From the NCBI GenBank assembly GCA_029931535.1, contig JAQPZY010001344.1, forward strand, positions 1,343,501-1,407,500: a stretch of 64,000 nucleotides of DNA, read 5' to 3'. The position numbers were made by a program, and so were the translations under genes. Origin of the DNA: Margaritifera margaritifera (lineage: Eukaryota > Mollusca > Bivalvia > Unionida > Margaritiferidae). The notes under the pieces are model-generated. The model had not been told where the DNA came from. It searched no databases and worked only from the letters and a program-made list of their open reading frames with translations. Positions 12,185 to 26,509 of the stretch are shown piece after piece. How positions within the stretch are numbered: position 1 is the stretch's first letter; each line of letters begins with the position of its first letter.

Positions 12185-12631
12185 TGATGCTATCAAACTA
12201 GGGTCGACTTGAATACAACACTTTGACTAGTGCATGGCATTGATGCTATTCGGTATCAAACTAGGGTCTACTTTAATACAACACTTTGACTAGTGCCTGG
12301 CATTGAGTCTATTAAGTATCAATGTAGAGTCGACTTTAATATAACACTTTGACTAGTGCATGGCATTTATGCTATTAGGTATCAAACAAGGGTCTACTTT
12401 AATACAACACTTTGACTAAAACCTGGCATTGAGTCTATTAGGTATTAAGCTAGGGTCTACTTTAATACAATACTTTGACTAGTGTCTGGCATTGAGTCTG
12501 TTAGGTATCAAACTAGGGTCTACTTTAATACAACACTTTGACTAGTGTCTGACAATGATGCTATTAAGTATCAAACTAGGATCGACTTTAATACAACACT
12601 TTGACTAGTGCCTGTCATTGATGCTGTTAGA
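12185..12631. repeat. Minisatellite, 63-bp unit, 7 copies
   Basis: Unit with GTATCAAACTAGGGTC, TACTTTAATACAACACTTTG and ACTAGTGCCTGGCATTGA. Copies are more diverged than in most arrays here (for example AATGTAGAGTCGAC for AACTAGGGTCTAC), which suggests an older array. Confidence 0.93.
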
Positions 12632-12634
12632 CAG

Positions 12635-14770
12635 TAGTCACTAAGCTTTTTTTAACACGAGCGATGAAGCAAAATTCAAAGAAATAACTTCATTGAATGT
12701 GAACTTAAACCAATACTCATTCATGGAATGTCTTATCTTAGAGTCGCTAGATGAAGGTTAAATATATTGTCTAGAAAAGTGAAGGCTACAAAGAGTTTGA
12801 TAACGGGGATAGGGGACTTCAATTATTTACTGGATAATGATGAAGTTACTGCAGAACAACACGTTGTAGGCTACTTAATTCGCAGCTTACGTTAGATATG
12901 GAGGTATATCATTTTCGTTCAATCATTATTTTCAAGCTTCGAGTTAAGCATGGGTTACTAATCATATAGCAAAAATCCATTTTGTAGATCAGCGTGTATC
13001 AACGGATGTCATTATAATTTCCAAAGGAAGGTTATTCGGATGACCAATGTACACTTTTTTGACAATGCAACAAGGAAATAATTTTTAGTAGAGTGAAACT
13101 CGTGCTTCACAGCCACTGCAAAGCGATCAAGGAGTGATGAAAACGGCATATATTACCCTGAACAGAAAACACTGCTCTTGGAGGTATACGCGATCCCGTT
13201 TTCAGACTGTTTGGCTATATCTTATGCTACATAGCACTGATGGTTATTGCTCTATTTCTGCATTACTTTGACTGCAGAGGACACACATTCCCCACGATGA
13301 GCATGGGACTATCGTGAACCGTCCAGGGATGAACTATGAATTTTTTAATTTTTTTAAAAATTTTACATACAAACAATTTTATTCAGCTCCATAGCGTTAA
13401 ATGCATGCTGGTGATTGTTTTGACATAGCGAATTGGGAAACACTTCTAAGAATTCATTACTCAGATTTTGTAATTGGGTTTGAAAAGTCAATGTTCATTG
13501 TATCATACTATTCCGGACGCACGGTCAGTAAAATAACAGGAAAAAATTGTTTTCTCCCGATGCCCTCAAGCTAGCAGTTAATATTAATGCGTTTAGGCTT
13601 AATACGCGACCTTGAAATACGCGGACCTTGAAACTAGTTCATTTTACTTCTTCTTTTATTTTTGTGATACTAAAACCAGTCTTGAGCCAACCCTGTCATC
13701 GAAGCAGGTGTTAAACAAATAAATTTGTACAAACGTATGTAAGGTATTTGCATGGTAATTCTTAAATGATTAAATGTTGAATTTTGTAATATATGATTAA
13801 AGCTATGGTGAACTTTAAAGTTGAATCAAATTAGGAGAAGGAGTAGAAATAATGACGCTCTCGATGTGTGATTATGATGATGATTATGCAAAATAATGAT
13901 ACATGCAAGGGTTCCGCGGAATACGATGTCTCCAAAACCATTTATAACTTGCATTTTCTTAAGTCCATTTTCTACCTTTGTTCCTATCGTGTCACGCGGG
14001 TCTTTGTGCCTTAGTCCCACATGAGACCAACTCCTCCCTGGACACTTTCTGACTTTCTAGGTCGCTTCATGCGCTCAGGTGGTAATTTGTAGCTCAGTTG
14101 TATCAGCCTATTTTTTTAAAAAAAATTAATTGTTGGCTTTATGTTACACGGCTCTCATGAATAAACACCACAAAAAACAGCTACACCCTGGAGTCTTTCT
14201 TACTTTTTAGGTTGCTTCATGAGTTCATCTATCAACTTTGTCTTGCATTTTGTGCGAACATTTTAAACCTTTTCACAGTAGCGGAGCGTATATGCATTTT
14301 ATTTATATTTATTTTTGATCGGGGAGTGTATATTCATTTATTAAGTAGTAACGGCTACCTACAACGAGGTTGTTTTTCAATTATACATTAAAAAAAAGAT
14401 TACTTTTGTCAAGAACCAAACAAAAGGCCTTTAGCACTGTTAATGCCGCGCGATAAGTCCAGACCATGTGACCTCGGTTACTAACACACTAGGTTTTCTT
14501 TGATCCGCTCAATGCAAAGCAACTGCAATAGTGACATTTGCTTATATTAATCAGGTTTAGTGATTTTTCAGAGTTACAAATGTGGAATTTTATCCTCCCC
14601 ATTTATTTAAGTAAGATTTCAGTTAGATAGCACCATAGCAGGTCTGCGTCAGTGAATACTGATTTTCGTGACCAAGTACTACCGCACCAGGGAATATTAA
14701 TTTTTTTTTTGTAAGATGATATCCCTCTAGTATTACCGTGCTAACGAATTATTGATTTTTATTTTATTGT
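12635..14770. other. Long AT-rich single-copy stretch
   Basis: No convincing ORF or element. Two weakly similar segments, CCTGGACACTTTCTGACTTT near 14036 and CCTGGAGTCTTTCTTACTTT near 14187, each followed by TAGGTYGCTTCATG, indicate an old duplication of about 150 bp. A small repeat of ACCTTGAAA occurs near 13610-13635. Confidence 0.5.
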
Positions 14771-14774
14771 TGTG

Positions 14775-15540
<766 letters not shown>

Positions 15541-15834
15541 TAGCATTACACTGTAGAATTACTTGCATTACACTGTATAATTGCTAGCATTACACTGTAT
15601 AATTACTTGCATTACACTGTAGAATTGCTAGCATTACACTGTAGAATTGCTAGCATTACACTGTAGAATTACTTGCATTACACTGTAGAATTGCTAGCAT
15701 TACACTGTAGAATTACTTGCATTACACTGTAGAATTGCTAGCATTACACTGTAGAATTATAGCATTACACAGTATAGAATTATAGCATTACACTGTAGAA
15801 TTACTAGCATTACACTGTAGAATTACTAGCATTA
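15541..15834. repeat. Minisatellite, 22-bp unit (44-bp dimers), about 13 copies
   Basis: Unit GCATTACACTGTAGAATT plus four bases. In the central part, copies ending in ACTT alternate with copies ending in GCTA, giving a 44-bp higher-order unit. Edge copies are irregular. Confidence 0.93.
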
Positions 15835-15839
15835 TCCTC

Positions 15840-16830
15840 CAACAAGTTACTTTTTGCTTATCATGCACAATAAACCTTCATATGTAAAGAATGAATTTTC
15901 ATGGTACGCATAACGTGAAAATAAAATAAAATAAAATAAATTTAAAAAAAACCCAAACCATGTTCATATGTGAGGGGGTACTTAATATTAATAGTGTTTC
16001 TGGTGTGTTGATCAGGTCTTATTTCTTCACTTCCATCCAATGTTCCACTCTCTTGCAGCCTGACATGCTTTCTCTTTTGCGTCTTGATTTAATAATCTTC
16101 CAGCTAGTCTTTACATGGTCTTTGACTTTCATATTCAAATTCCTTTTGTCGTCTCAAAAGTCAGAAACATATACATCATGTTTGTGTTATCTAAATTAAA
16201 GCCGTTTTAATAAAGGTAAAATATAAGGAAGTCTAATTATATAGGATATACATTTGTTACCAGCTCTGAGGTAAGGTTCAAAAAATAAACTTTAATAAAA
16301 AATTCAGAATACATTATCCAACGGTTGGCGAAATTCATTAATTTCATCACCACCTGACCAACTTCCTCCCCCATCCCAGGCTAGGGACTAACATAATTGT
16401 TCATTCGGATAGCTCATCAGCAATCGTCAATGAATTAGGAATGACAACCATCTTTCAGAAGAATAATAAACGTTTTAAATAATAACAGCAGAGAAAGATA
16501 TGCAGAGATAGGGGCACTACCGAGATTAACGCATGCTTTATTTTCTTTCGTGAATCCTTAGGATCTCTCGTCTCACATTACTTGGGAAAAATTAGTTACA
16601 TGACATTCTCATGGGACCGACACGAGGAAACGTGGTCTCCATCTCCGTCTGCGCCAATTACTAATACAAAGGTGGGAGATTTATAACTGTAAACTGTAAA
16701 CACGAGCATACGCTTAAATGAATGACGGAAAACTAGTTGCGGGTATAATTTAACAACTATTTTAGATGCGCCCATTAATTTAGAATTTCGTTCTTCTCGG
16801 AAGCAGAGTTTGTGAGCCAAGGTCATGAGA
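15840..16830. other. Single-copy sequence
   Basis: Includes a short (AAAAT)n run at about 15918-15940. A 79-codon ORF at 15960-16199 has no recognisable domain. No gene called. Confidence 0.5.
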
Positions 16831-16939
<109 letters not shown>

Positions 16940-17161
16940 TAACATTGCGTTGCCACAAGACTATGGAAAATACGTTCCGTACAGAAATAGAGAAATAGTT
17001 TTAAAACTTGGACTGTTGACTCCGCATAAAGTTGTAATTAAAAAAAATGCAAATCCGAGTTAAGATACCTGTACAGATATTTTGCTTACACATCAATAGG
17101 AACAAGGCAGATCTTTTATGTTCGAAAGAGAAAATAAATGTTTTGTTTGAGAATAATATTC

Positions 17162-17246
17162 TTTCTTATGATATAACACTTGGCTGTGATTTCTTATGAT
17201 ATAACACTTGTCTGTGATTTCTTATGATATAACACTTGTCTGTGAT
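17162..17246. repeat. Tandem repeat, 28-bp unit, 3 copies
   Basis: Unit TTTCTTATGATATAACACTT followed by GTCTGTGA. It shares the strings GATATAAC and CTGTGAT with the large 23-bp satellite at 43.9 kb, which may be coincidence. Confidence 0.9.
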
Positions 17247-17351
17247 ATATTGGATTTTGTTTGTTTTAAATGGGCCAAGGATCTTTTATGTAGCTCTTCT
17301 CCTGCTGATCAATTTTTACCTGACAATTCGTTTGAAGATGACTCGTTTCTC

Positions 17352-17474
17352 TGCGATATAGTGTGATATAGTGCGATATAGTGTGATATAGTGCGATATA
17401 GTGTAATATTGTGTGATATAGTGCGATATAGTGTGATATAGTGTGATATAGTGCGATATAGTGGCGATATAGTG
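17352..17474. repeat. Tandem repeat, 10-bp unit (20-bp dimers), 12 copies
   Basis: Unit GATATAGTGT/GATATAGTGC, partly alternating. The last copies have an extra G. Confidence 0.92.
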
Positions 17475-17492
17475 GCATTTTACTCAAATATT

Positions 17493-17675
17493 GACGGTTG
17501 TGATTTCGGAGACACATTTTGTGCCTGTGAAACCAGAGAATTGTTCTTGCTTCTACTTATTGGTATTAAAGTTGTTACTTTCAGACGGTTGTGATGTCGG
17601 AGACACATTTTGTGCCTGTCAAACCAGAGAATGGTTCTTACCTCTAATTTCTGGTATTAAAGTTGTTACTTTCAG
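17493..17675. repeat. Direct tandem duplication, about 91 bp, 2 copies
   Basis: Two consecutive copies begin GACGGTTGTGATTTCGGAGA and GACGGTTGTGATGTCGGAGA and both end TTAAAGTTGTTACTTTCAGA. A 118-codon ORF across the two copies is not supported by any domain. Confidence 0.9.
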
Positions 17676-17679
17676 ACTG

Positions 17680-18458
<779 letters not shown>

Positions 18459-18678
18459 CTAATTACAATAATATATTTAAAATGTCTGTGATTCGACTAA
18501 ACATTTTACAACCATACATTTTCTACTAAGGAGTAGGTGTCATACGGGAGCAACAGTCAGTCGGAACAATTGGTGGCTTTTCAAGCAAATTCCACCTCTA
18601 AAATACTTCGATGGAGTGATACAGTGGGGAAAAAAAAGGAAAATCGCTGGAAAACTCAGGCATCCGCTGAAGTACGCA

Positions 18679-18784
18679 AATGAAAATATAACCATATGAA
18701 AATATAACCATATGAAAATATAACCATATGAAAATATAACCATATGAAAATATAACCATATGAAAATATAACCATATGAAAAGC
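18679..18784. repeat. Tandem repeat, 16-bp unit, 6-7 copies
   Basis: Unit ATGAAAATATAACCAT, perfectly repeated. The overlapping minus-strand ORFs with repeated YIFIWLYFHMVIFS-type peptides are artefacts. Confidence 0.95.
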
Positions 18785-21430
18785 ATTAAAATACCTTATG
18801 TAATTATTTGCACAAGTTGAGTAACAAAAAATTCTACAGCAAGTTCGTATTAAAAAAAAAAGAAACTTTCGAATGTTTCGACAAGAATAATGTCATTTCA
18901 GTCGATAAGTCGTTGTGATGAACATTATGTTCTCAGTCGGAACGTCCTCGTCTCTTTCCGATGCGAGTCGAATAACGTCGACTGTCTGAAAGATAATCGA
19001 AGGCAATCGTAGCGATACTTCACAGATTGGTAAGATTTTGGCGAACGTACATGGATGTGCGAAGAATAGATTCTTATAAAATAATATGTGCTGAAATTAA
19101 CACCCGGACGACGTTTTCGCCATCAATAAAATACCTGCACTTTTATTTTTTTTATGTTATTCCTGCAACCTTCAATGAAAAACAAAAATTGAAGAAATTG
19201 TTCGGTTTCAACGGCCTATTGCTTACGCTAGTATAAGTGATGAAACGTCATCAAGTCGTTGTGACGTGAGTGAAGTATCATTGGTAATACTAACCACTGA
19301 CTTGACTCCTCACAGTGGGTTACTTCCTTTTGGAAGGATACTATCACTGCGATAACGAAGTAAATTTGGTGGTAAAATGCCACCTTGAGAAAACTATACG
19401 ATTTGGTAACTGCATCACACTCAATTTATATATCATTTTCCGCAATCTTTTCTCTACAATGGTTTTTGTGAATAATGTGAAGATTTTGCCTAATTAGTAG
19501 AATCAAAATGTAAGGAATTCTTTACTTGCATAGATTGAGCACATTTGCTAACGACGTTACACGGATGCACGGAACAGACATCACATGGTTGGACCGGGCA
19601 GACGTCACAATATACGGATAACGTCACAACGAAGAGCATCTAAACCGCATTACATAGTCTGGTTGTTTATAACTAGTTTTTGATTGGATTTCAATCTGTG
19701 ATAAGAGAAGGAGGGTTGAATTCAGTCAATATGGACTAAGGTTTAGATGACTCAGTGTCAAAACCGTCTTATGGAAGCGATATATTCTAAACGACTGTAA
19801 GCTGTGAGAAGCGTGACATCCAAGATGTTTTATTACAATGCGACGGAAAAGGCTGAGGACACTCCAAGTGATGATGGTGCGTGACATACATATGACGCCA
19901 CATTGTAAACACAGTACATGTATATGTAATGGCAGCTCATATAGTATTTTCGAGGTCCTTTGCAATGTAGAATAACATATTTCGCAAAAGAAGATACAAA
20001 ACGTTACAAACAAAGCAGCATCTCGATGTCTTTGATTCATTTTCATTCAAATCATTCAAAAAATACAAGAAAAGCAACTTCTATCATTCAATATTGCCAA
20101 TCTCCACAAGTTTTGACTATTGCCTAATTTAAAAAAGTGTCAATGTGGACCTCCTCTATCTCAACTCCAGACCTACCTCAGACCGTAATCCAAGGGTCCT
20201 AACCCAAATTCGTTACTTTTACTTCGCTTCTTCTTGCTGCAAAGGCATATAATAAAGTAGATTCAGAGCTCAGAGATGTCAGTTTAATAAAATTTGAAAT
20301 AATTTTCTAAATTTGACTAATTCTCTGGACTCCATAGGATGGGGGTGGAGACGGAGATGACGAGTAAACTCCCACATTTAGTGGTTTTACAGCTCTCAGT
20401 TTGGGGGACATATAGAGTAACGGATAGACTCTAGGATGAACGTAGAGACGGATGGCATAACACTATTCTCAACGCGGCTTTAAGAAATGTGTCGATATTA
20501 AAAGAACGAAAGTGAGAATAGAGAAACGAAATGATTCCAACCTCCATGAGACGCGGGTATATTGCTGGTTGACAGAGCAGTTCACAGGGCATTGTTTTTC
20601 GCACATAACCATAAAATACTTAACTGAATTTGTTATCCTTGAAAAGTTCTACATCGATTAAAGTTTGTACTTACCATTCTTCGTTAACAGTTTACATTTT
20701 CTAAAATATTCTTGAACAAAGATTCCTATATCATCTAACGACATACTGACATTTCATTTTGTGATTATATAGAAAAGTATATGTTCTGCTGAACTGTGTC
20801 AGGGAGTTTGGCAAAATATTTCGTTTTCATGTTACAGTTGTTGTAAGTTTTTAGACGAAATTAAATTTTTACAAAATTTCAAACATTAAATTTCAAAACC
20901 TTGTAATTTTAAATCTAAGCAATATATGAAAAAATTCCCGACTATGTTACTAATTCCTAGAATATAATATTTCTAATAACACAAAGTTTGAAGAAAATAT
21001 GTTTAATAGTATTTGAGATATGAATGTTCAAAAAGTTTAACTTTTGTCGAAAAATTTCAAATTGAAATTAGCATAAAGTGTATGTGAAGGAGTTAATAAT
21101 CATGTTCTCATTTGAGATACATTCATTTTTTTTTGAAGACCTAAATAAATATACTTACTTTTATATATTTATTTCTTATAGGTAAGGATAAACTTGAAAA
21201 TAAAGATATGTGCCTACCAGTGTTACCACTAGCCACCCTCACCCTTTTAGTTCAAGTTTTGACAAATTTTAGGCAGTAAAGTATGCGATAAAATACCATT
21301 AAAAACGTATCTTATTAAACAGACCCAATTGGTAATTTGGTTTGTTACACGTAATATAATACTTCGACTATGATTTTAAATAGCTATCGCCCATTGCAAC
21401 GAATTTTCAAGCGAACAAAAGGTATGATTT
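18785..21430. other. Longest repeat-poor stretch of the first half
   Basis: About 2.6 kb without tandem arrays. From about 18.89 to 19.64 kb it is richer in CpG than its surroundings and contains several CGTCA/TGACG strings (see findings). A 106-codon minus-strand ORF at 19726-20046 has no recognisable domain. I cannot support a gene, but this would be the first place to look for one. Confidence 0.4.
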
Positions 21431-21435
21431 GTTCC

Positions 21436-21438
21436 TTT

Positions 21439-21470
<32 letters not shown>
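21436..21470. repeat. Poly(T) followed by (GT)5
   Basis: 25 T residues followed by GTGTGTGTGT. Confidence 0.9.
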
Positions 21471-21628
21471 AAATTACTGGGCCGACATTCATCTAGGGCA
21501 TATTTTCTCTCTCAGAAATAGCTGAGGTGGTCTGAATGTATTTATTTTTTTAAAAAATGTGTTATTTATTTGTTTATCTTTTTCCTGGGGGAGGTGGATG
21601 CAGTTGCTCTTGCTAATTATGAAAGACT

Positions 21629-21800
21629 GTCAGCTGTTGCGTACTAACGGGGGGAGGGGGGGGGGCGGACAGGGCGGTTGCCCCGGGCGTCAGTGTTCTT
21701 GAGGCGTCAAAACAACTGATAACAATTTGGGCCTCGTATTCTGGCCCTTTGGACCATCATCGTCGCCCCAGGCGCCATTTACCCTTAGTACGCCACTGAC
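21629..21800. mobile_element. Short GC-rich element with terminal inverted repeats
   Basis: The left end, GTCAGCTGTTGCGTACTAAC, is the inverse complement of the right end, TTAGTACGCCACTGAC, with a perfect 9-base core (GCGTACTAA) and a small insertion. Between them lie a G run, GGGCGGTTGCCCCGGGCG and CCCCAGGCGCC. This is a non-autonomous, MITE-like structure of about 172 bp. The overlapping 82-codon ORF at 21727 starts inside it and is incidental. Confidence 0.55.
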
Positions 21801-22103
21801 TGTAAGTGTTGCATGTGTACTAGAGGTGATAGTGCATCAGGTGCAAGTAGTTATGGAAATGTCAATATCTTTCAAATATGCTGGATACACTATGTACATG
21901 CTTGATTATAATTTTCTTAGTGAACTTAGCCTGACACCAAACACTAGTATTGCTCTCCCAACTAGATTGAAATAAATCGATAAAAACTAACAACGTTGGT
22001 CCAATTAATACGGGACGTTGAATGGAACCGTTATAAGTAAAAGGTAAGCACCCATTAAATCCGACAACATATCAATCTTATATCTGCAAATGCTTTTTAA
22101 AAC

Positions 22104-22280
22104 ATATGGTTTGGTGTTTTACGGCACAGCAACACAAGTAAGTTATTTAGTGCAACTGGAGTAAAGTGCCTTGCCCATGGACACACCACGGTAGCCAACA
22201 TCGACTGATTTGGTGGTAGGATTCTAACACGCAGACTTTCGGTCGCGAGTACAGCGGGCTAAAAGCTGATCCAGAGGTAC
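22104..22280 (-). mobile_element. tRNA-derived SINE copy
   Basis: On the minus strand it has a tRNA-like head with a degenerate B box (GTTAGAATCCTACC), then the core GTGTCCATGGGCAAGGCACT and the tail GTGCCGTAAAACACCAAACC. Core and tail match the copy at 1.39-1.56 kb, and the core matches the copy at 11.5 kb. The tail type is widespread in mollusc SINEs. Confidence 0.7.
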
Positions 22281-22364
22281 AAGGGTACGTAATATTCAGT
22301 TTCATAACTTAAAATCTAAACATTAATCCTCCATTAAAAGTGTAGTGAAGTATGTACAACTCTT

Positions 22365-22402
22365 TCTCTCTCTCTACACACACACACACACACACACGCA
22401 CG

Positions 22403-22438
<36 letters not shown>

Positions 22439-22466
22439 CATACATATATATATGCATACATACATA
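22365..22466. repeat. Compound simple repeat (CT)(CA)(TA)(CATA)
   Basis: A CTCT run, then CACACA with CACGCACG interruptions, then TATATA, then CATACATA-type repeats. Confidence 0.92.
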
Positions 22467-22508
22467 TATCGGATTTAAAAGAACCATCAGCATTTGGCGT
22501 ACGTTACG

Positions 22509-22510
<2 letters not shown>

Positions 22511-22572
<62 letters not shown>
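22511..22572. repeat. (AT)n microsatellite
   Basis: About 31 dinucleotide units. Confidence 0.97.
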
Positions 22573-22574
<2 letters not shown>

Positions 22575-22575
<1 letters not shown>

Positions 22576-23835
22576 GGTAATACAGTGTAAGCTAACCCAC
22601 ACTCTGCAATTATGTATATATTGTAGTTTGTTTTTTGTTTTTTTCTTTTGCACGCAGCCTTTTAGTGCATTATACATACATACGATATGTGTTTCTGTTC
22701 TCTTGTCACAATTTTAGCAAGGATCATTAAATATTCACCAGCACCTGATGTTACTTACAAGTGACACTCAATGCCTCATATTGTAGTGTTTCGATTTCAT
22801 TCTATGGTGCTGATGCAAACTGAATGAACATTATTATTTATCCCGCGGCTGTAGACCTGCTTTACGACTACAGGTGTGATAACCTCGTATTATGTCCAAT
22901 TGCAGTAACTGAGTATATTAATTCAAGATCTTCCTAATGAAATTTGAGAAGACCGTTATCTCAATTTGCAGTTTCATTAGATGGTTTGGAGCCAATTAAA
23001 AGTGATCAATTTAATCTAATATCATTTAATTTTCATCAACTGTATATTAACTTTGACATTTAGATCAGGAAAATCACTAAAGTCGTTATGATGCTGAGTC
23101 TCGTTAGAGGTTAACGATATCTTGGCTGGGAGTAAAGGAAAGAGATTGATAAACAAGTTCAGTTGAAAGATATTAATCGCCAGTTCGGCCATTATTAACG
23201 TTTACTTTATGGAGCCATAAAACACCAAAGGGTTTAGGGACCAGATAACGACATCTCTCTTGAAAGGATCGCTGTGGAAAGGCAAACAACAGTCTGGCCG
23301 CATTATTTAGAATCTTTGATCCACTCTACAATCTTGGTCTTACTTGGCTGCGAGGCATCAAGGTAAAATGGAGTTTTCTATCAAATACTCAACAAAAAAT
23401 CAGTCGTGGTTTTACCTTGTATTGCACCTTCCTCGCCTTTGATTTATGTTATCAACCGGTAGATATAACAAAGAACAAAGAGAACATTTATACATTTATA
23501 AATTTAAATATTAAATCGCATCACACATATTATTTTTAAAAGTACTAGAAGACATGATTTAAATCCCAGGAAGGAAAAGGAGCTTTTCAGTGCATTGGAG
23601 AAGACATGGCTTTATTCAGAAATACTACATATCTCACTATTTATTATATTTTAAATTCTCTCTTCATGTTGAAATTTCAGCTAAATTAACGAGCTGTTAC
23701 CTAAAAGATTCACAATGATTGAAGATGAAAAGTCAATAAAAGGCAACTTTTCCACAGCCATTCTCCTTTATGAACATTTTCGCTCCGTAGGGTGCTGCAA
23801 ATAAACCTTCTACAGATGTACATAATATCAACCGT
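22575..23835. other. Single-copy sequence, nothing recognised
   Basis: No coding region or element recognised in about 1.26 kb. Confidence 0.5.
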
Positions 23836-23836
23836 T

Positions 23837-24091
23837 AAAAGTACAAACTGTATACACATTGGGTGTAAAAAGTACAAACTGTATACACATTGGGTGTAAA
23901 AAGTACAAACTGTATACACATTGGGTGTAAAAAGTACAAACTGTATAAACATCGGGTGTAAAAAGGTCAAACTGTATACACATTGGGTGTAAAAAGTACA
24001 AACAGTATACACATTGGGTGTAAAAAGTACAAACTGTATACACATTGGGTGTAAAAAGGTCAAACGGTATAAATATCGGGTGTAAAAAGAC
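23837..24091. repeat. Minisatellite, 30-bp unit, 8-9 copies
   Basis: Unit AAAAGTACAAACTGTATACA followed by CATTGGGTGT, with AAAAGGTCAAAC and AACATCGGG variants in the distal copies. The period is divisible by three, which keeps minus-strand frames open (FTPNVYTVCTF-type repeats). This is no evidence of a gene. Confidence 0.94.
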
Positions 24092-24266
24092 AAAAAGATA
24101 TACATATATTATATTTTTTAAGCAGGCCATGTAACGCATGTGTCAGAAATCCATCTCAGATCCAGAATTGATGGATATGCATTAAGCATCGCAATTGGTT
24201 TCTTTTTCTTTCTTTTGAATGAAAGTACTAGATGTGTCAGAGCAATTGTAGGGTAATTCCATAGTT

Positions 24267-24556
24267 TACAGAACCTGTTACAGACACGCATTACTTATTA
24301 CCATCATGTTTGTCAATTTTATTGCTGGAATGTTATAGACACGCATAACTTATTTCCATCATGTTTGTCAATTTTACAGCTGGAATGTTATAGACACGCA
24401 TAACTTATTACCATCATGTTTGTCAATTTTACAGCTGGAATGTTATAGACACCCATAACTTATTACCATCATGTTTGTCAATTTTACAGCTGGAATGTTA
24501 TAGACACGCATAACTTATTACCATCATGTTTGTCAATTTTACAGCTGGAATGTTAT
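24267..24556. repeat. Minisatellite, 55-bp unit, about 5 copies
   Basis: Unit with ACAGCTGGAATGTTATAGAC, ACGCATAACTTATTACCATC and ATGTTTGTCAATTTT. Copies are nearly identical. Confidence 0.94.
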
Positions 24557-24559
24557 TGT

Positions 24560-24955
24560 CCTCGCTATTTTGTCCTCGCTATACATGCTTGAAAGACAAT
24601 TAACTCCAGTTAATCAAGCAAATTCCTAAATAAGCTCATTAATTTCTTTCCAGCTTAAGACAATATGTCGCCTGGTACAAACTATACTCGTAATGTCCAT
24701 CCATTGAAAAACAAAAATATATGCAAAACATAATATATTCCCAGCAACGAGCAGTCGCTTCTTATCAGTATGCAAGCAGTGCGTACCTATCAAACTGAAA
24801 ATAACAAATCATTCAAGTATCTTCAAAAAGAGTAAAGGAGGAGAAAGTCTAGTTTCGCATAAAACCATCGGACGATCCGCCTAATGTATTACCATGACAT
24901 TTATGTAGGTGTATTAACATGAGAACAATTAATTCGTTTTGCCTAAGTATTGGTT
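24560..24955. other. AT-rich single-copy sequence
   Basis: Nothing recognised. Confidence 0.5.
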
Positions 24956-24956
24956 T

Positions 24957-25039
24957 CATACATACATACATACATACATACATACATACATACATACATA
25001 CATACATACATACATACATACATACATACATACATACAT

Positions 25040-25099
<60 letters not shown>
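24957..25099. repeat. Compound microsatellite (CATA)n(CA)n(TA)n
   Basis: About 21 CATA units, five CA units, then about 24 TA units. Confidence 0.97.
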
Positions 25100-25103
<4 letters not shown>

Positions 25104-25185
25104 TATATAACTCACACTATCTTTATTTGGAAAAAGCATTGTGATGTAAGAGAAAAACAATCTTGCTCTATAAAGGTATGAAGTT

Positions 25186-25189
<4 letters not shown>

Positions 25190-25274
<85 letters not shown>
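25190..25274. repeat. Compound microsatellite (TC)n(TA)n
   Basis: About 15 TC units followed by about 27 TA units. It is the reverse complement of the (AT)n(GA)n arrangement at 6653 and 32065. Confidence 0.97.
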
Positions 25275-25275
<1 letters not shown>

Positions 25276-26260
25276 CGTAAGTTTTCAGCAAAAAATACTA
25301 TAATATCGAAAAGGCATTAAATTGTGATGAATTATTAAAGTATCGAGTTTCTTTTCTCCCAGGAGGATGAGATGATATGTGAATGTTCCACTTCATCTGA
25401 TCATACTATAATGAATAAAATCTCGTTGGTAGTTTTATCAGCGCGATATTTTCATTGCAAGTAGAATAAAGGATTTGCTCATTTTTTTTTTTTTAAATTT
25501 TTGCAGCTTATGTTGAACATATTCTCTTTTAAATCCAATAAGTCGTAATTAATGTCTATTGTTAACATCAATTATCAGGAGTATAAATAACAAGACGCTT
25601 GCACTCTCACTGCAACTTACTCGTCACTCAAATAGTTCAACTAGTGCCATTTTCATACCACGCATTCAAAATATTCCAGGCATGAAGTCACCAGAAATAC
25701 TTCTTTTTCTCTGTTAATTTCACCAACAACAAGTGATAGAATTGATCACGGTAAATTATCCTACATAGCAAAATAATGATACAATAATCCAGTATGTGTC
25801 AATTAACGAACAACAATGCGTCTGCACATTTCCTCAATGAGCAGCATCCCCTTTACCCGCCTTACTAGCAAGGTGTTTTTCCTTGCCAAAGCTCACACAT
25901 TTAATAGTAGAGCTTTCTAAGTTCATCGTCAGGGCAGGTATACGGTCAGAGAAAACTTGCGATTTATGCCGTCTAAAAGTAATATTACGCCTAGGGATTT
26001 GTCATCTAAGGATAATGGTTCATATTTTTTGCACTTCCGACTTACAGTACCGCTAATGTAAGCAACACATATAAATCAAGCGGCTTTGAAAAAAAAAGTT
26101 TATTCTTTGCTATCAATAACGGTTCAAACTGCAAATTGATGTTTTCATGATATCGTCATCGCTGGCATTCAACCAATCAAAAATCACCATTTGTCTCATT
26201 CGAGTAGGTGACTGACTCAGATTTTATCCATTGTGGTCTTGACTTTAATAGTGAACAGAA
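25275..26260. other. AT-rich single-copy sequence
   Basis: Nothing recognised. There is a poly(T) run near 25482-25495. Confidence 0.5.
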
Positions 26261-26261
26261 T

Positions 26262-26345
26262 CCTTTTAGCCTGTAATTGTTGTTTAGAACGAAACAGTAA
26301 TCATTCTAGCCTGTAATAGTTGTTTAGAACTAAACAGTAATCCTT
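26262..26345. repeat. Tandem duplication, about 41 bp, 2 copies
   Basis: Two copies of TAGCCTGTAAT.GTTGTTTAG followed by AAC.AAACAGTAATC. Confidence 0.88.
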
Positions 26346-26509
26346 CACAAGTACATAAAAATGAATTAATCACATGTAACGTAAGTTTTCTGATGCAAAT
26401 TAAAGTTAGTGAAAACTAACAATTTGAAACCTATTTTCAATTGACTTTAATATTGTCCCTCCTTTTCAGCTTTCATTTTGAATGCTCTTAATCGCTGTTG
26501 CTTTACAAC

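Noticed and set aside
19726..20046. 106-codon minus-strand ORF
   Set aside because: No recognisable domain, ordinary length for chance in about 2.6 kb of unique sequence, and no splice or promoter context.
23710..24139. Cys-rich repeat peptide on the minus strand
   Set aside because: It is read from a 30-bp minisatellite in overlapping frames.
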